Positions 27,838-37,145 of a DNA stretch of 64,000 bases are shown piece by piece. Source of the DNA: Eubacterium_B sp034180045. GTDB taxonomy: Bacteria; Bacillota; Clostridia; Peptostreptococcales; Anaerovoracaceae. The stretch covers positions 62,001 through 126,000 of the forward strand of contig JAXFOY010000015.1 of the NCBI GenBank assembly GCA_034180045.1, written 5' to 3'. Under the pieces are notes generated by a model, which saw nothing but the letters and a program-made list of their open reading frames with translations, was not told where the DNA came from and ran no database searches. A program made the position numbers and the translations under genes. Each line of letters starts with the position of its first letter. The first letter of the stretch is position 1.

Positions 27838-28508
27838 TGACAAATCTCAGAGATGACATAAGAGAATACATAAATGCATTTTATGAAGCAAGCTGTGATG
27901 AGCTTATGGCTCTAAGACTTATGGCAGAAGAGAAATATATACCGGTAATAAGAAGAGATACCGAAATGTTTCTCACAAGTTTGCTTTGCGTAAGGAAACC
28001 GAAAAAAATACTGGAAATAGGAACATCGATAGGATATTCCGCCATGTATTTTTCGCGAATCTGTGAAGATGCACAAATTTATACAATAGAAAAAGAAGAA
28101 GATATTCTTCAAATAGCAAAGGCTAACATTGAAAAATTCGGAATATCCGATAGAGTTCACTTCTTGTTAGGTGACGGTCAAGAACAATGTCATAAGCTTG
28201 CGGATAAAGGCATAGACGGCTTTGATTTTGTATTAATAGATGCAGCAAAGAGTCATTATAAGCGTTTTATAGATGCAGCCATCGAAATTTGCGCAGATGA
28301 TGCGATAATTATATCTGATGATATCTGGCAGAGGGGCGTTACCGTATCGGAAGAATATGATAAAAAAGCCAAACACCGGACTAATGGCAGAAGAATGAAT
28401 GAATATTTAGAGTTTATAACGCATGTTCCATATCTTGATACATCATTACTTGATATAGGTGACGGGCTTGCGTTTAGTGTATACAAGGGGAAAAGATGCA
28501 GAAAATAG
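27837..28508 (+). CDS. trmR: tRNA 5-hydroxyuridine methyltransferase TrmR-like
   Basis: SAM-dependent O-methyltransferase of the YrrM family (223 aa), with SAM motif ILEIGTSIGYSAMYFS, an acidic loop after IYTIEKEE, and FVLIDAAKSHY. In B. subtilis YrrM/TrmR methylates 5-hydroxyuridine to 5-methoxyuridine at tRNA wobble position 34. The gene sits between mltG and a U32 protein of the kind that makes 5-hydroxyuridine, which supports this role over a catechol methyltransferase. It overlaps the next gene by 13 bases. The function is transferred from family and context. Confidence 0.85.
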   Translation: MTNLRDDIREYINAFYEASCDELMALRLMAEEKYIPVIRRDTEMFLTSLLCVRKPKKILEIGTSIGYSAMYFSRICEDAQIYTIEKEEDILQIAKANIEKFGISDRVHFLLGDGQEQCHKLADKGIDGFDFVLIDAAKSHYKRFIDAAIEICADDAIIISDDIWQRGVTVSEEYDKKAKHRTNGRRMNEYLEFITHVPYLDTSLLDIGDGLAFSVYKGKRCRK

Positions 28509-29725
28509 AATTGCTGGCGCCTGCCGGCGACTTGGAAAAATTAAAAATAGCTTTCAAATATGGAGCCGATGCTGTCTACTTTGGCGGACAGATGTTCAGC
28601 CTAAGAGCCGGAGCCGGCGGATTCAGTATTGAAGATATAGTTGAGGGCTTAAATTTTGCTCACAGCATAGGTAAAAAATGCTATATGACTATAAATATCT
28701 TCGCCCACAATGAAGATATAGAACCTTTAACAAAATATCTGCATGATATTAAAAATTTGCCTATAGATGCATTTCTCGTATCCGATCCGGGCATAATGGC
28801 ATTGATAAAGAGTATTATACCTAACGCAGAAATACATCTTTCGACTCAGGCAAATATGACGAATTATGCCACTGCAAATTTTTGGCATAGCATGGGACTT
28901 AAGAGACTTGTGCTTGCAAGAGAGTTATCTCTTGTGGAAATCAACGAATTGATGAAAAACATACCTGATGATTTGGAAATAGAGGCATTTGTTCACGGAG
29001 CAATGTGTATTTCGTATTCAGGAAGATGTCTTCTCAGTAATTTTATGGCTGATCGCGACTCAAACAGAGGTAGATGCGCACATCCTTGCCGTTGGAAATA
29101 TACCATTCAGGAAGAAAAAAGACCGGGTGAATTCTATCCCGTAGAGGAAGATGAACGCGGCACATATATAATGAATTCTAAGGATTTATGCATGATAGAG
29201 CATATTGATGACCTTGTAAATTCCGGAATTGCCTCTGCAAAAATAGAAGGACGAAATAAGAGTATTTTCTATCTGGCAATCATAGTTGGAGCATATAGAA
29301 AGGCGATAGATGCATATTATGCAGGTGAGTATGATTCCGAAAAAAAAGAATTTTGTTTAAGCGAACTGAGCAAGGCAAGTCATAGAGAATTTACTACAGG
29401 TTTCTACTATGACAAAGCAGATGAGCATTCGCAGAACTATAAATCTTCATCATATGTAAGGGAATATTCATTTGTCGGTATGATTAACGGATATGATGAG
29501 GAAAGCTCCATGGCTATTGTTGAGCAAAGGAACAAGATGATAATAGGTGACAAGGTCGAAATATTTGGACCTGATTGTGATGCATTTGAGCAGACCGTTA
29601 CCGAGATGTATGACTATGAAACAGGTGAGGCGTTAAAAAGCGCTCCTCATCCGCAACAAATGTTGAAAATAAAAGTTGACAGACCGGTAAAAGCAGACTA
29701 TATGATGCGCAAAGAAATTAAATAA
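28496..29725 (+). CDS. trhP: Peptidase U32-family protein, tRNA wobble-uridine hydroxylation (TrhP-like)
   Basis: The U32 family was first named for collagenase-like peptidases, but TrhP members make 5-hydroxyuridine at tRNA position 34 using prephenate. The 409-residue protein shows LLAPAGDLEKLKIA, GADAVYFGG, the cysteine-rich signature around FVHGAMCISYSGRC and NRGRCAHPCRW, and a C-terminal barrel. B. subtilis has two adjacent copies (yrrN, yrrO); here a single copy follows trmR. It starts 13 bases inside trmR. An Fe-S cluster bound by the cysteines is expected from the family. Confidence 0.86.
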   Translation: MQKIELLAPAGDLEKLKIAFKYGADAVYFGGQMFSLRAGAGGFSIEDIVEGLNFAHSIGKKCYMTINIFAHNEDIEPLTKYLHDIKNLPIDAFLVSDPGIMALIKSIIPNAEIHLSTQANMTNYATANFWHSMGLKRLVLARELSLVEINELMKNIPDDLEIEAFVHGAMCISYSGRCLLSNFMADRDSNRGRCAHPCRWKYTIQEEKRPGEFYPVEEDERGTYIMNSKDLCMIEHIDDLVNSGIASAKIEGRNKSIFYLAIIVGAYRKAIDAYYAGEYDSEKKEFCLSELSKASHREFTTGFYYDKADEHSQNYKSSSYVREYSFVGMINGYDEESSMAIVEQRNKMIIGDKVEIFGPDCDAFEQTVTEMYDYETGEALKSAPHPQQMLKIKVDRPVKADYMMRKEIK

Positions 29726-29736
29726 AGGAGATATTT

Positions 29737-31029
29737 ATGTCCGGTGACCCCATTAATTTAAGCTTAGGTATATTTTTAGTATTAATATTATTTTTTGTAA
29801 ATGCATTGATAGTTTTATGCAATACAGCATATAGCAATGTAAATCTTAACAGACTTTTTTTGCTGAATATGGACAGTAAGGATAAAAAGAACATTCTTGC
29901 CGAAAAAATTCTGCGCAAACCTTTTAGATTTAGATATGCTAATAGAATTGTCAGCTACAGTTGTGTTTCCATAGGTCTTGTAGTTGCGGCAAAGCTTCCG
30001 TACAACGAGTATATCAGCATGTTGATTTACTTTGTTTCACTTCTTATTCTGGCTGAGCTGTTTCCGCGAAAACTTGCTATACAACACAGTGAAAAAATAG
30101 TATATAAGTTCGCAGTTTTTCAATATGCAGTAATGAGCGTTTTATATCCTTTGATATTTCTTTTGACCTTTGTGACAGATATACTTTTGAAAGTGTTTAG
30201 ACAAAATACAAAGATAGAGATAAACAGGTTCTCAGAAGAAGATGTCATGTCAATGCTTGAGGCGGGACAACAAAGCGGAGAGATAAAAGAAGAAGGCAAG
30301 AAGATGATAAACAGCATCTTTGAATTTGACGATGAACTTGCTTATGAAATTATGACGCCTAGAACGGATGTATTTCTAATTGATATCAACGATCCGGCAG
30401 AAGAATATATCGATCAGTTGATGGAACTCAGATATTCAAGAATACCGGTATGCGAAGATGAATCGGATAACATAATAGGTATTTTGCATATAAAGGATTA
30501 TCTGATAAAAGCAAGGGAAGACGGATTTGATAACGTGGATATTAAGTCGATTTTGCGTAAGCCGTATCTCGTGCCGGAAACAAAGAATATCGACTCCCTT
30601 TTCTTTGAGTTGCAAAAAGAGAAACAGCACATTGCGATTTTGATAGATGAATATGGTGGATTCAGTGGAATTGTAACATTAGAAGACATTATAGAAGAAG
30701 TCATGGGTGAAATTGATGATGAATATGATGAAGAGGAGTTTTCACTCCACAAAATAGATGATTCAACGTATATGGTTAGCGGGAAGACCAATTTGGATGA
30801 ACTCAGCGAGGAACTTGGAATCAATCTTGAGTCGGACAACAGTGAAACTTTAGGCGGATTTATCATCGATTTGTTAGGTGAAATACCTACAGATGAGAAA
30901 AAAGACAAAACAGTAAAATTCAAAAATTATATATTCACGATACTTTCCGTTAAAGATAGGCGAATTGAGAATATCAAGATGCAAATCTTACCGGAGCAAG
31001 AGGAACTTACGGAGAATGAAGAGCAATAA
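29737..31029 (+). CDS. CNNM/CorC-type membrane protein with CBS pair (hemolysin-family transporter)
   Basis: Putative Mg2+/Co2+ efflux or transport-associated protein. It has 430 residues: an N-terminal DUF21/CNNM domain with about four membrane spans up to residue ~150, a CBS pair (EIMTPRTDVFLIDIN; YSRIPVCEDESDNIIGIL; IAILIDEYGGFSGIVTLEDIIEEVMGEI), and a C-terminal CorC_HlyC domain. The family is often annotated as hemolysin, but metal-ion export is the better-supported role. AAAGGAG precedes the ATG. The gene overlaps the next by 14 bases. Confidence 0.88.
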   Translation: MSGDPINLSLGIFLVLILFFVNALIVLCNTAYSNVNLNRLFLLNMDSKDKKNILAEKILRKPFRFRYANRIVSYSCVSIGLVVAAKLPYNEYISMLIYFVSLLILAELFPRKLAIQHSEKIVYKFAVFQYAVMSVLYPLIFLLTFVTDILLKVFRQNTKIEINRFSEEDVMSMLEAGQQSGEIKEEGKKMINSIFEFDDELAYEIMTPRTDVFLIDINDPAEEYIDQLMELRYSRIPVCEDESDNIIGILHIKDYLIKAREDGFDNVDIKSILRKPYLVPETKNIDSLFFELQKEKQHIAILIDEYGGFSGIVTLEDIIEEVMGEIDDEYDEEEFSLHKIDDSTYMVSGKTNLDELSEELGINLESDNSETLGGFIIDLLGEIPTDEKKDKTVKFKNYIFTILSVKDRRIENIKMQILPEQEELTENEEQ

Positions 31030-33547
31030 ATTAAGCCTTGGAATTCTAGCTTCTGTAGATGCAGGTAAAACTACATTATCAGAAAGTATATTGTATAGAT
31101 GTGGCATCATCAGGCGTCGAGGCAAGGTCGATAGCGGTGATGCCTTTCTTGATAATGACGCTATTGAAAAGAAGCGAGGAATAACCATTTTTTCTAAGGA
31201 AGCAAGAATTAAAATTAAAGATATGGACGTATGCCTAATAGATACTCCCGGACACATTGAATTTTCCGCCGAAATGGAAAGAACTCTCAATGTACTTGAC
31301 GCGGCGGTTTTAGTTGTATCATCGGAGGGGATAAATATACGCACTCGTCAAATTTGGAGTAAGCTCGAAAAGTACGGTATTCCAAGGATTGTATTTGTAA
31401 ACAAATGTGATTTGGATAATTTTGATGAGGAAAAAATCCGTTGCGGCTTAGCCGGGATTTCTCCTGCAATAATTGATTATATGTCTTTATTATCCATTGA
31501 TAAAAAAGTTAATGAACAAATTGCCTTATCAAGTGAGACGGCACTGGAAATATTTGAAAAAAAGTCAAGATTTAACGAAGACGATGTTTTGAAGTTGGTA
31601 AACAAGGCGCAATTATATCCGTGCATATATGGTTCAGCCTTGCAAAATCAAGGTGTGGACGAACTTCTTGATGCACTTTTGTATTTGAATGTCGAAAGAG
31701 AATATCATGACGCGTTTAGCTGTTTTGTATATAAAATCAAAAGAGATAGCAAAGGTACTAAACTTTCACATGTAAAAATTACCGGAGGCAATATATCGGT
31801 TAAGCAAAGTATAAATGACGAAAAAATAAATGAAATAAGGCTATATAATGGCGAAAAATACGAGACCGTAAATGAAATATCAGCAGGTGAGGTTTGTGTA
31901 TTAACAGGGCTTGAAAAAACATTTTCAGGTCAGCTTATAGGTCAAAGTAAAATAGCAAAATTACCTGAAGCAGATATGAATATTATCCGTCACAGGTTGA
32001 TTCTTCCGGAGTATGCGGATTTTCACGGCGCTTGTGCTAAATTGAGAAAAATAGGTGAAGAACTCCCGGAGATAAATTTGCAGTTTATAAACAACGAACA
32101 GATAAGAGTATCTGTATCCGGTGAACTTCATATGCAGACAATATCTCAAATTATTGAAAGACAGTTAGGATACCCCGTATTATTTGGAGATGAAGAAGTA
32201 AACTACCTTGAGAGTATTGAGGGAAGTGTGAAAGGCTATGGACATTTTGAACCGCTTAGACACTACGCTGAAGTTCATGTTGAACTTAAATCTTTACCGC
32301 AAGGCTCGGGAATCAGAGTTAAATCGCTCTGTAGTGAAAATGAACTTGCAATAGGTAAACAAAATACCATACTGAATATATTACAGGAAGTAGAACATAA
32401 AGGAGTTTTGACAGGTGCAAGACTTACTGATGTGGAAATAACTTTGCTCCATGCAAGAGAACACATCAAACATACGGAAGGTGGAGATTTTAGAGAAGCT
32501 GCAAGACGTGCGGTAAGACAAGCTTTGATGAAGTCTAAATCCTTTATACTTGAACCTATCTACAATTTCACTATAACTGTAAAAAATGAATATTTCGGCA
32601 AGGTAAACGCATACTTGACAAAAATATCTGCAAGTATTGAAAACCACGAAATCATAAATGAATTCGTGAAAATTAAGGGTGAAGTATCGGTTTCAGAATT
32701 CCGTAAGTACCTAAAAGATATATCTGTTTTTTGTGACGACGGAGGAAATTTGGAATTGAGTTTAGGAGGATATTCCAAGTGCAAATATGCCTCTAAAATT
32801 ATTGAAGCATCAAAATATGACCCGGATGCAGATGTTTACAATCCATCGTTTTCGATTTTTATGGAAAATGGTACCGGCGTGATAGTAAACTGGCAAGAAT
32901 GCGAAGATATGATGCATATAAAAGAAAATTTACATGCAGAAGATAGTCGCGGAAACATATATGAAGATACGGTAGGTCGCGACTTCGAGAGCCTGGACGA
33001 TATTTTTGAGCATACATATGGAAAAAAGACCAATACAAAAACGAAATATAAGAAGATAATAGACTCATCAAGAGATGACAGTAAGTATAAATCCAAGGAT
33101 TTCAGAAAGAAAAAAAGAGAAGACAAAACTTTGCTAATCGACGGCTATAATGTAATTTATTCATCTCCCGAACTTGAGCAGTTGGCAAAGCTTGACTTTG
33201 GTGCAGCGCGTGAAAAACTTGTGGAAATCGTAGCAGAGTATACCGCAGTTAAAAATTTTACAGCAGTTTTAGTGTTTGACGCATACAAAAATAAAGATAA
33301 GTCCAGATGTGAAGAAGAAATTTACGGTGTTAATGTTGTTTTCACGGCTACAAACGAAACCGCAGACAGCTATATAGAAAAGTATGTTTTCAAGAATATA
33401 AACAATGAAAATATTACAGTTGTAACATCTGACCGAATGGAGCAGATGACAGTCTTTCAACTTGGCGCTGAAAGACTGTCCGCAAGAGATTTTTTTGATG
33501 ATTTTGAGCTTATGAAAAAGCAGTTAGGTTCATTTTCCTATAAATAG
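31016..33547 (+). CDS. TetM/EF-G-like translational GTPase fused to a YacP/Rae1-like NYN nuclease domain
   Basis: 843 residues. The N-terminal two thirds match ribosomal-protection-type GTPases: G1 ASVDAGKTTL, KKRGITI switch region, G3 DTPGHIEF, G4 NKCD, then EF-G-like domains II-V to about residue 610. After a ~90-residue Lys/Asp-rich linker, residues about 704-835 form a NYN (PIN-like) domain with LLIDGYNVIY (acidic residue D709), VLVFDAY, TADSYIEKYV and TSDRMEQ, the pattern of YacP. In B. subtilis YacP/Rae1 is an A-site-dependent mRNA endonuclease, so the fusion could place an RNase at the ribosomal A site (inference). ATG 31016 is chosen because coding similarity starts there; it overlaps the upstream gene by 14 bases. 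Similarity to TetM alone is not evidence of tetracycline resistance. Confidence 0.88.
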   Translation: MKSNKLSLGILASVDAGKTTLSESILYRCGIIRRRGKVDSGDAFLDNDAIEKKRGITIFSKEARIKIKDMDVCLIDTPGHIEFSAEMERTLNVLDAAVLVVSSEGINIRTRQIWSKLEKYGIPRIVFVNKCDLDNFDEEKIRCGLAGISPAIIDYMSLLSIDKKVNEQIALSSETALEIFEKKSRFNEDDVLKLVNKAQLYPCIYGSALQNQGVDELLDALLYLNVEREYHDAFSCFVYKIKRDSKGTKLSHVKITGGNISVKQSINDEKINEIRLYNGEKYETVNEISAGEVCVLTGLEKTFSGQLIGQSKIAKLPEADMNIIRHRLILPEYADFHGACAKLRKIGEELPEINLQFINNEQIRVSVSGELHMQTISQIIERQLGYPVLFGDEEVNYLESIEGSVKGYGHFEPLRHYAEVHVELKSLPQGSGIRVKSLCSENELAIGKQNTILNILQEVEHKGVLTGARLTDVEITLLHAREHIKHTEGGDFREAARRAVRQALMKSKSFILEPIYNFTITVKNEYFGKVNAYLTKISASIENHEIINEFVKIKGEVSVSEFRKYLKDISVFCDDGGNLELSLGGYSKCKYASKIIEASKYDPDADVYNPSFSIFMENGTGVIVNWQECEDMMHIKENLHAEDSRGNIYEDTVGRDFESLDDIFEHTYGKKTNTKTKYKKIIDSSRDDSKYKSKDFRKKKREDKTLLIDGYNVIYSSPELEQLAKLDFGAAREKLVEIVAEYTAVKNFTAVLVFDAYKNKDKSRCEEEIYGVNVVFTATNETADSYIEKYVFKNINNENITVVTSDRMEQMTVFQLGAERLSARDFFDDFELMKKQLGSFSYK

Positions 33548-33581
33548 ATGCAAATTAAACTTCATATAATTCTCAGAAAAG

Positions 33582-33667
33582 TTGACGGGTAATATAAAAT
33601 ATGATAAGGTTATACACAGCTAACCATGCCTGATGGTTTATGCATATGATAAGCTATGCACCGGGCT
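33582..33667 (+). promoter_or_regulatory. Candidate promoter and structured leader of the pilus locus
   Basis: TTGACG at 33582-33587 with TAAGGT at 33605-33610 (17-base spacer; the -10 is weak). Two small hairpins follow: AACCAT/ATGGTT near 33621-33637 and TGCATA/TATGCA at about 33640-33660. These lie in the 165-base gap before the adhesin. I could not match them to a known riboswitch by eye. Confidence 0.35.
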
Positions 33668-33712
33668 GAAAAGCTTCAATAATAAAATGTAAGCTTAAGG
33701 AGAATTTTGATA

Positions 33713-36700
33713 ATGAAAAAGCAGTATTGCAGACTTAAAACTGTAACAGCTTACTTTATTTTAACACTACTTATTTTGCAGTTAATTCTGTCTCAGTCCG
33801 TGCTTTCGCAAGCTGAAAGCACACCGGTGACGCCGGGGGATTATAAATGCAAAATCACGGTCGACAATGCCGAAAAAGCCGAACAAGGGTTTTTTGCAAG
33901 AGAAACCATAGATCTTTACAGTGCAATTGTCGTCTCCGGAGGTACAATAGAACTTGATGCGGGATCTTACACCTTAATCAAAATACCACAGGAATATTTT
34001 AGAAAGCCCGAGCAAAAGGATATCTCGACAGGTTATTCAGATATAGATCATGTTGAAATATTAAAGCAGGGAGATGAATACCAAATCAAAACCGTCTTTA
34101 AGCGCCTGGTTGCCGGTAAGATAGCTTCGATGCCGTTTAGAATCTTCTTTAATGATTCAAGTGTAGCCAATAATCATATTTATGAGGTCAAACAGGAATT
34201 TTACAGGAATGACGGCACTTTACTGGCAAATGACAGCATCAATATAAAGGCAAGAGCAAGAATTGAGAACATGCAAAACTGGGATTATCTTTTCCCGGGA
34301 AATGCCAAGGATTTTACTGACATTAACGGCATAGTTCACAACAAAACATTCAATATGCTGCCTTTGTGGTACGGTGCCCCTTATCCTTGGACAAATGATT
34401 CACGAGGCAGAAGAATATATGCAAAAATCCCTTCATATACAAAGTTGGTTGATACAAATTGGACTTATGATCAGGTTAAGGGCGAATATTACAAAGATTT
34501 CCCACCCAAAACAGCTTTAGAGTCATCGGAAATTTTTGTTACTTTGGATTTGGAAGGTGTGGATACTAAGGTTCACAAAGATATAAGAGTGGATTACAGG
34601 CTATGTATTATTGAAGACGGTGAGATAAAAAACGACATCCCGCCTGTTAATGCATATGCAAAATATAAATTCTTATTTGCAAATGACAATCCGGGTCCCG
34701 GTTCAAACTATCCTAATTGGTTTGACGGTACATATCAAGATAAATCTTATCTAATAGATAAAAATTATAAAAAAACGGGTTATGATCATGATAGAGGAAA
34801 TTTACACAGCTTACCGTATGATAAAGATAAAATTACTAATACTAAGCTCAGAGTGCAATGTAATTTGGGCAAATTAACGTTTATCAAAGGTTCTACCGAG
34901 CTTGTAAAAAGTGACCCTCAAAAGCTTGCTGTAAAATACATGGAAGTATATTCCCTGCAAAAATATCTCGTAGCCTCGGAAGCAAGAATAAGTTTGATTG
35001 GCGTAGATGACAATTATGCGGGAATTTTGAAGCAAAGGCTGAAAGGCACTAAGCTTTATGGCATCAAAAAAGATGACTTCGGAAGTTGTAGTGAAAATGA
35101 AAAGAAGCTGCTGATTGACGATGTTTTTACGGCTTCATATGATAATCATGAAGCTTCATTTGATGCCGAGGCATGGAAAAAAATTAAGGATGCAGATGTC
35201 GGAGAATATAAAAAGTTTGTCTTTGTTTTCCCGGGAGAAGGACTTGTATTTAATGGAAAAACTGAGGCAAATGAACTGATAACGCGTGTAAAAGCAGAAG
35301 TCGCGTTTAACCTTAAAGAAAAAATATATACTGACATAGAAGCTAAAATCAATAAAAATGAAAAACCCGAAGTAGATACGGGGCTTGATTACGCAGCTAT
35401 ACAACGGGCGAGATATAATGTGACTTTTCATGAATATGATGATAAGCCTGCTGTAACTACATCGAAATATAACCAGTTAGTTTTACAAGAACGCTTTATG
35501 ATACCGAGTATGACTCTTGGTGAATATAAAACTTTCAGTCTGCAAAACCATAATTCGGACAGTTACTATATAGAAAACATTGTGGAAGTAGAAAACTGTA
35601 TATCGTTTAACAGAGTGGGCACTATCAAAGATATGCCGCTTAATAACTTGAATCTCTACTACCTTGTTCCGGAAGGACTTGAACCTGAAAATAATGAAAA
35701 GTTATACAAGGAAATAAAAGTTATTCGAAACTATAAGAACATCGACGGTAAGGTATATAACCTGGTAATTGCAAAATTTAATGAAGGCAAAATCAAGTTA
35801 CCCTTAAATAACGCCGAGTTTTTTGAACAAAACTACAACTACGTTCAGATGAAATTTAAGATACAGGAATGGTGCAGACATGGAAGACACAAGCTTTATT
35901 CTTCAGTATTGATTGATAATAACAAGCAAAACTTCATTGAAGGCAATCCGGTCGGTATCATACAGCTGGAAAAGCCTAGAAATCCTTGGAGCACCATTGT
36001 ATCAGATGGCGATAATACACCTGAAACACCTGATAAAATAACGATGTTTGATCCTATAGAGATAAATGTTCTGCCTCCTAAGGTGTTTACGGGTATCACA
36101 ACTGTCAAACTTAAAGAAGAGGCAGATGGTGCCTATGCGCATACCACAGGTAAGAAGATTACAAAAAGCGGTGCGGACAGTTGTGAAATTGATTATAGAT
36201 GGGAACTGCAAAATAACAGCGTAGTAGATATAGAAAAATTTACCGCTATTAATATTTTGCCGTATAAAGATGATAAATCAGTTGCCCCAAATAAGGACGG
36301 TGTATATTCTCCGCGAAATTCAAAATTCATGACACCGCTGATAAGCATAGAAAACAACGAAAAATTTGATATCTATGTATCCACGGATGAACCTAAGGCT
36401 ACGATAGAAGAAAACTATGCAGCGACATGGACAAAACCTGAAGATGTAACGGATATTTCAAAAGTAAGAATGATAAAGGCAGTACTTAAGCCGGGAGAAA
36501 TCATCGCAAGAGGCGAAATGCAATATATCGTTACGCATAATAGGGTAGATGATATAAATCGAATAAACGACGGAGATTTGGCATGTGATTCATTTGCTTT
36601 TTCGCTTACGGAGGGGCTTGCATCAGGAAACGCTGTAGAAGCACATGGTGCAAAGGTCTACATATTTACTCCGGAAAGAGATGTAGACATAGAAAAGGTA

Positions 36701-37096
36701 GATAAGTATGACCACAATCTCAAGCTTCCGAACGCCGTTTTCAACCTATATAACAAAGAAAACGAACTTATAGCGGATAACATAGAAACAAATAGTAAAG
36801 GAAGAGCTGTACTCAAAAAACTGAAGGTGGGAGGCGAATATTATCTAAAGGAAACCAAGGCGCCGCTTCACTATAAACCGTTAAATAACGAGATACATTT
36901 CAAAGTGCTTGAGAACAAGGTGTTAATTAACGGAGAAGAAGAGGAACTTATCCGTATAGAAAACCAAAGATATAACGTGAAAATGCCAGAATCGGGAAAA
37001 AATGACAGATTTTATCTTTTTATAATCGGAATAATGCTTATATTCATAGGTGTAGCTATGCTTGCAAGGAGCAGACTCCGAGATATTTACCGATAA
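33713..37096 (+). CDS. Large LPXTG-type surface protein, probable pilus tip adhesin/ancillary pilin
   Basis: Secreted 1127-residue wall protein. An N-terminal signal peptide (basic KKQYCRLK, hydrophobic core to about residue 30) precedes a long region without a fold I can name. Near residues 985-1085 is a SpaA/Cna_B-type domain with VDIEKVDKYDHNLKLPNAVF and the E-box YYLKETKAPLHY. The sorting signal is MPESG at 1091-1095, then a hydrophobic helix and a basic tail, a variant of LPXTG. It precedes the major pilin and class C sortase, the usual place for a tip adhesin. ATG 33713 (AAGGAG 10 bases before) is preferred over TTG 33707. Confidence 0.85.
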   Translation: MKKQYCRLKTVTAYFILTLLILQLILSQSVLSQAESTPVTPGDYKCKITVDNAEKAEQGFFARETIDLYSAIVVSGGTIELDAGSYTLIKIPQEYFRKPEQKDISTGYSDIDHVEILKQGDEYQIKTVFKRLVAGKIASMPFRIFFNDSSVANNHIYEVKQEFYRNDGTLLANDSINIKARARIENMQNWDYLFPGNAKDFTDINGIVHNKTFNMLPLWYGAPYPWTNDSRGRRIYAKIPSYTKLVDTNWTYDQVKGEYYKDFPPKTALESSEIFVTLDLEGVDTKVHKDIRVDYRLCIIEDGEIKNDIPPVNAYAKYKFLFANDNPGPGSNYPNWFDGTYQDKSYLIDKNYKKTGYDHDRGNLHSLPYDKDKITNTKLRVQCNLGKLTFIKGSTELVKSDPQKLAVKYMEVYSLQKYLVASEARISLIGVDDNYAGILKQRLKGTKLYGIKKDDFGSCSENEKKLLIDDVFTASYDNHEASFDAEAWKKIKDADVGEYKKFVFVFPGEGLVFNGKTEANELITRVKAEVAFNLKEKIYTDIEAKINKNEKPEVDTGLDYAAIQRARYNVTFHEYDDKPAVTTSKYNQLVLQERFMIPSMTLGEYKTFSLQNHNSDSYYIENIVEVENCISFNRVGTIKDMPLNNLNLYYLVPEGLEPENNEKLYKEIKVIRNYKNIDGKVYNLVIAKFNEGKIKLPLNNAEFFEQNYNYVQMKFKIQEWCRHGRHKLYSSVLIDNNKQNFIEGNPVGIIQLEKPRNPWSTIVSDGDNTPETPDKITMFDPIEINVLPPKVFTGITTVKLKEEADGAYAHTTGKKITKSGADSCEIDYRWELQNNSVVDIEKFTAINILPYKDDKSVAPNKDGVYSPRNSKFMTPLISIENNEKFDIYVSTDEPKATIEENYAATWTKPEDVTDISKVRMIKAVLKPGEIIARGEMQYIVTHNRVDDINRINDGDLACDSFAFSLTEGLASGNAVEAHGAKVYIFTPERDVDIEKVDKYDHNLKLPNAVFNLYNKENELIADNIETNSKGRAVLKKLKVGGEYYLKETKAPLHYKPLNNEIHFKVLENKVLINGEEEELIRIENQRYNVKMPESGKNDRFYLFIIGIMLIFIGVAMLARSRLRDIYR

Positions 37097-37145
37097 TTTG
37101 TCGATAAAAGTTAAAAATTAGAGTGATAAACAGAAAGGAATTTTT

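Noticed and set aside
31016..33547. Tetracycline resistance gene
   Set aside because: The GTPase part resembles TetM, but the fused nuclease and the chromosomal, operon-embedded location point to a different role; there are no mobile-element marks.
33600..33700. c-di-GMP or other riboswitch before the pilus genes
   Set aside because: Small hairpins exist, but I could not find the conserved cores of c-di-GMP-I or -II, cobalamin or THF riboswitches.
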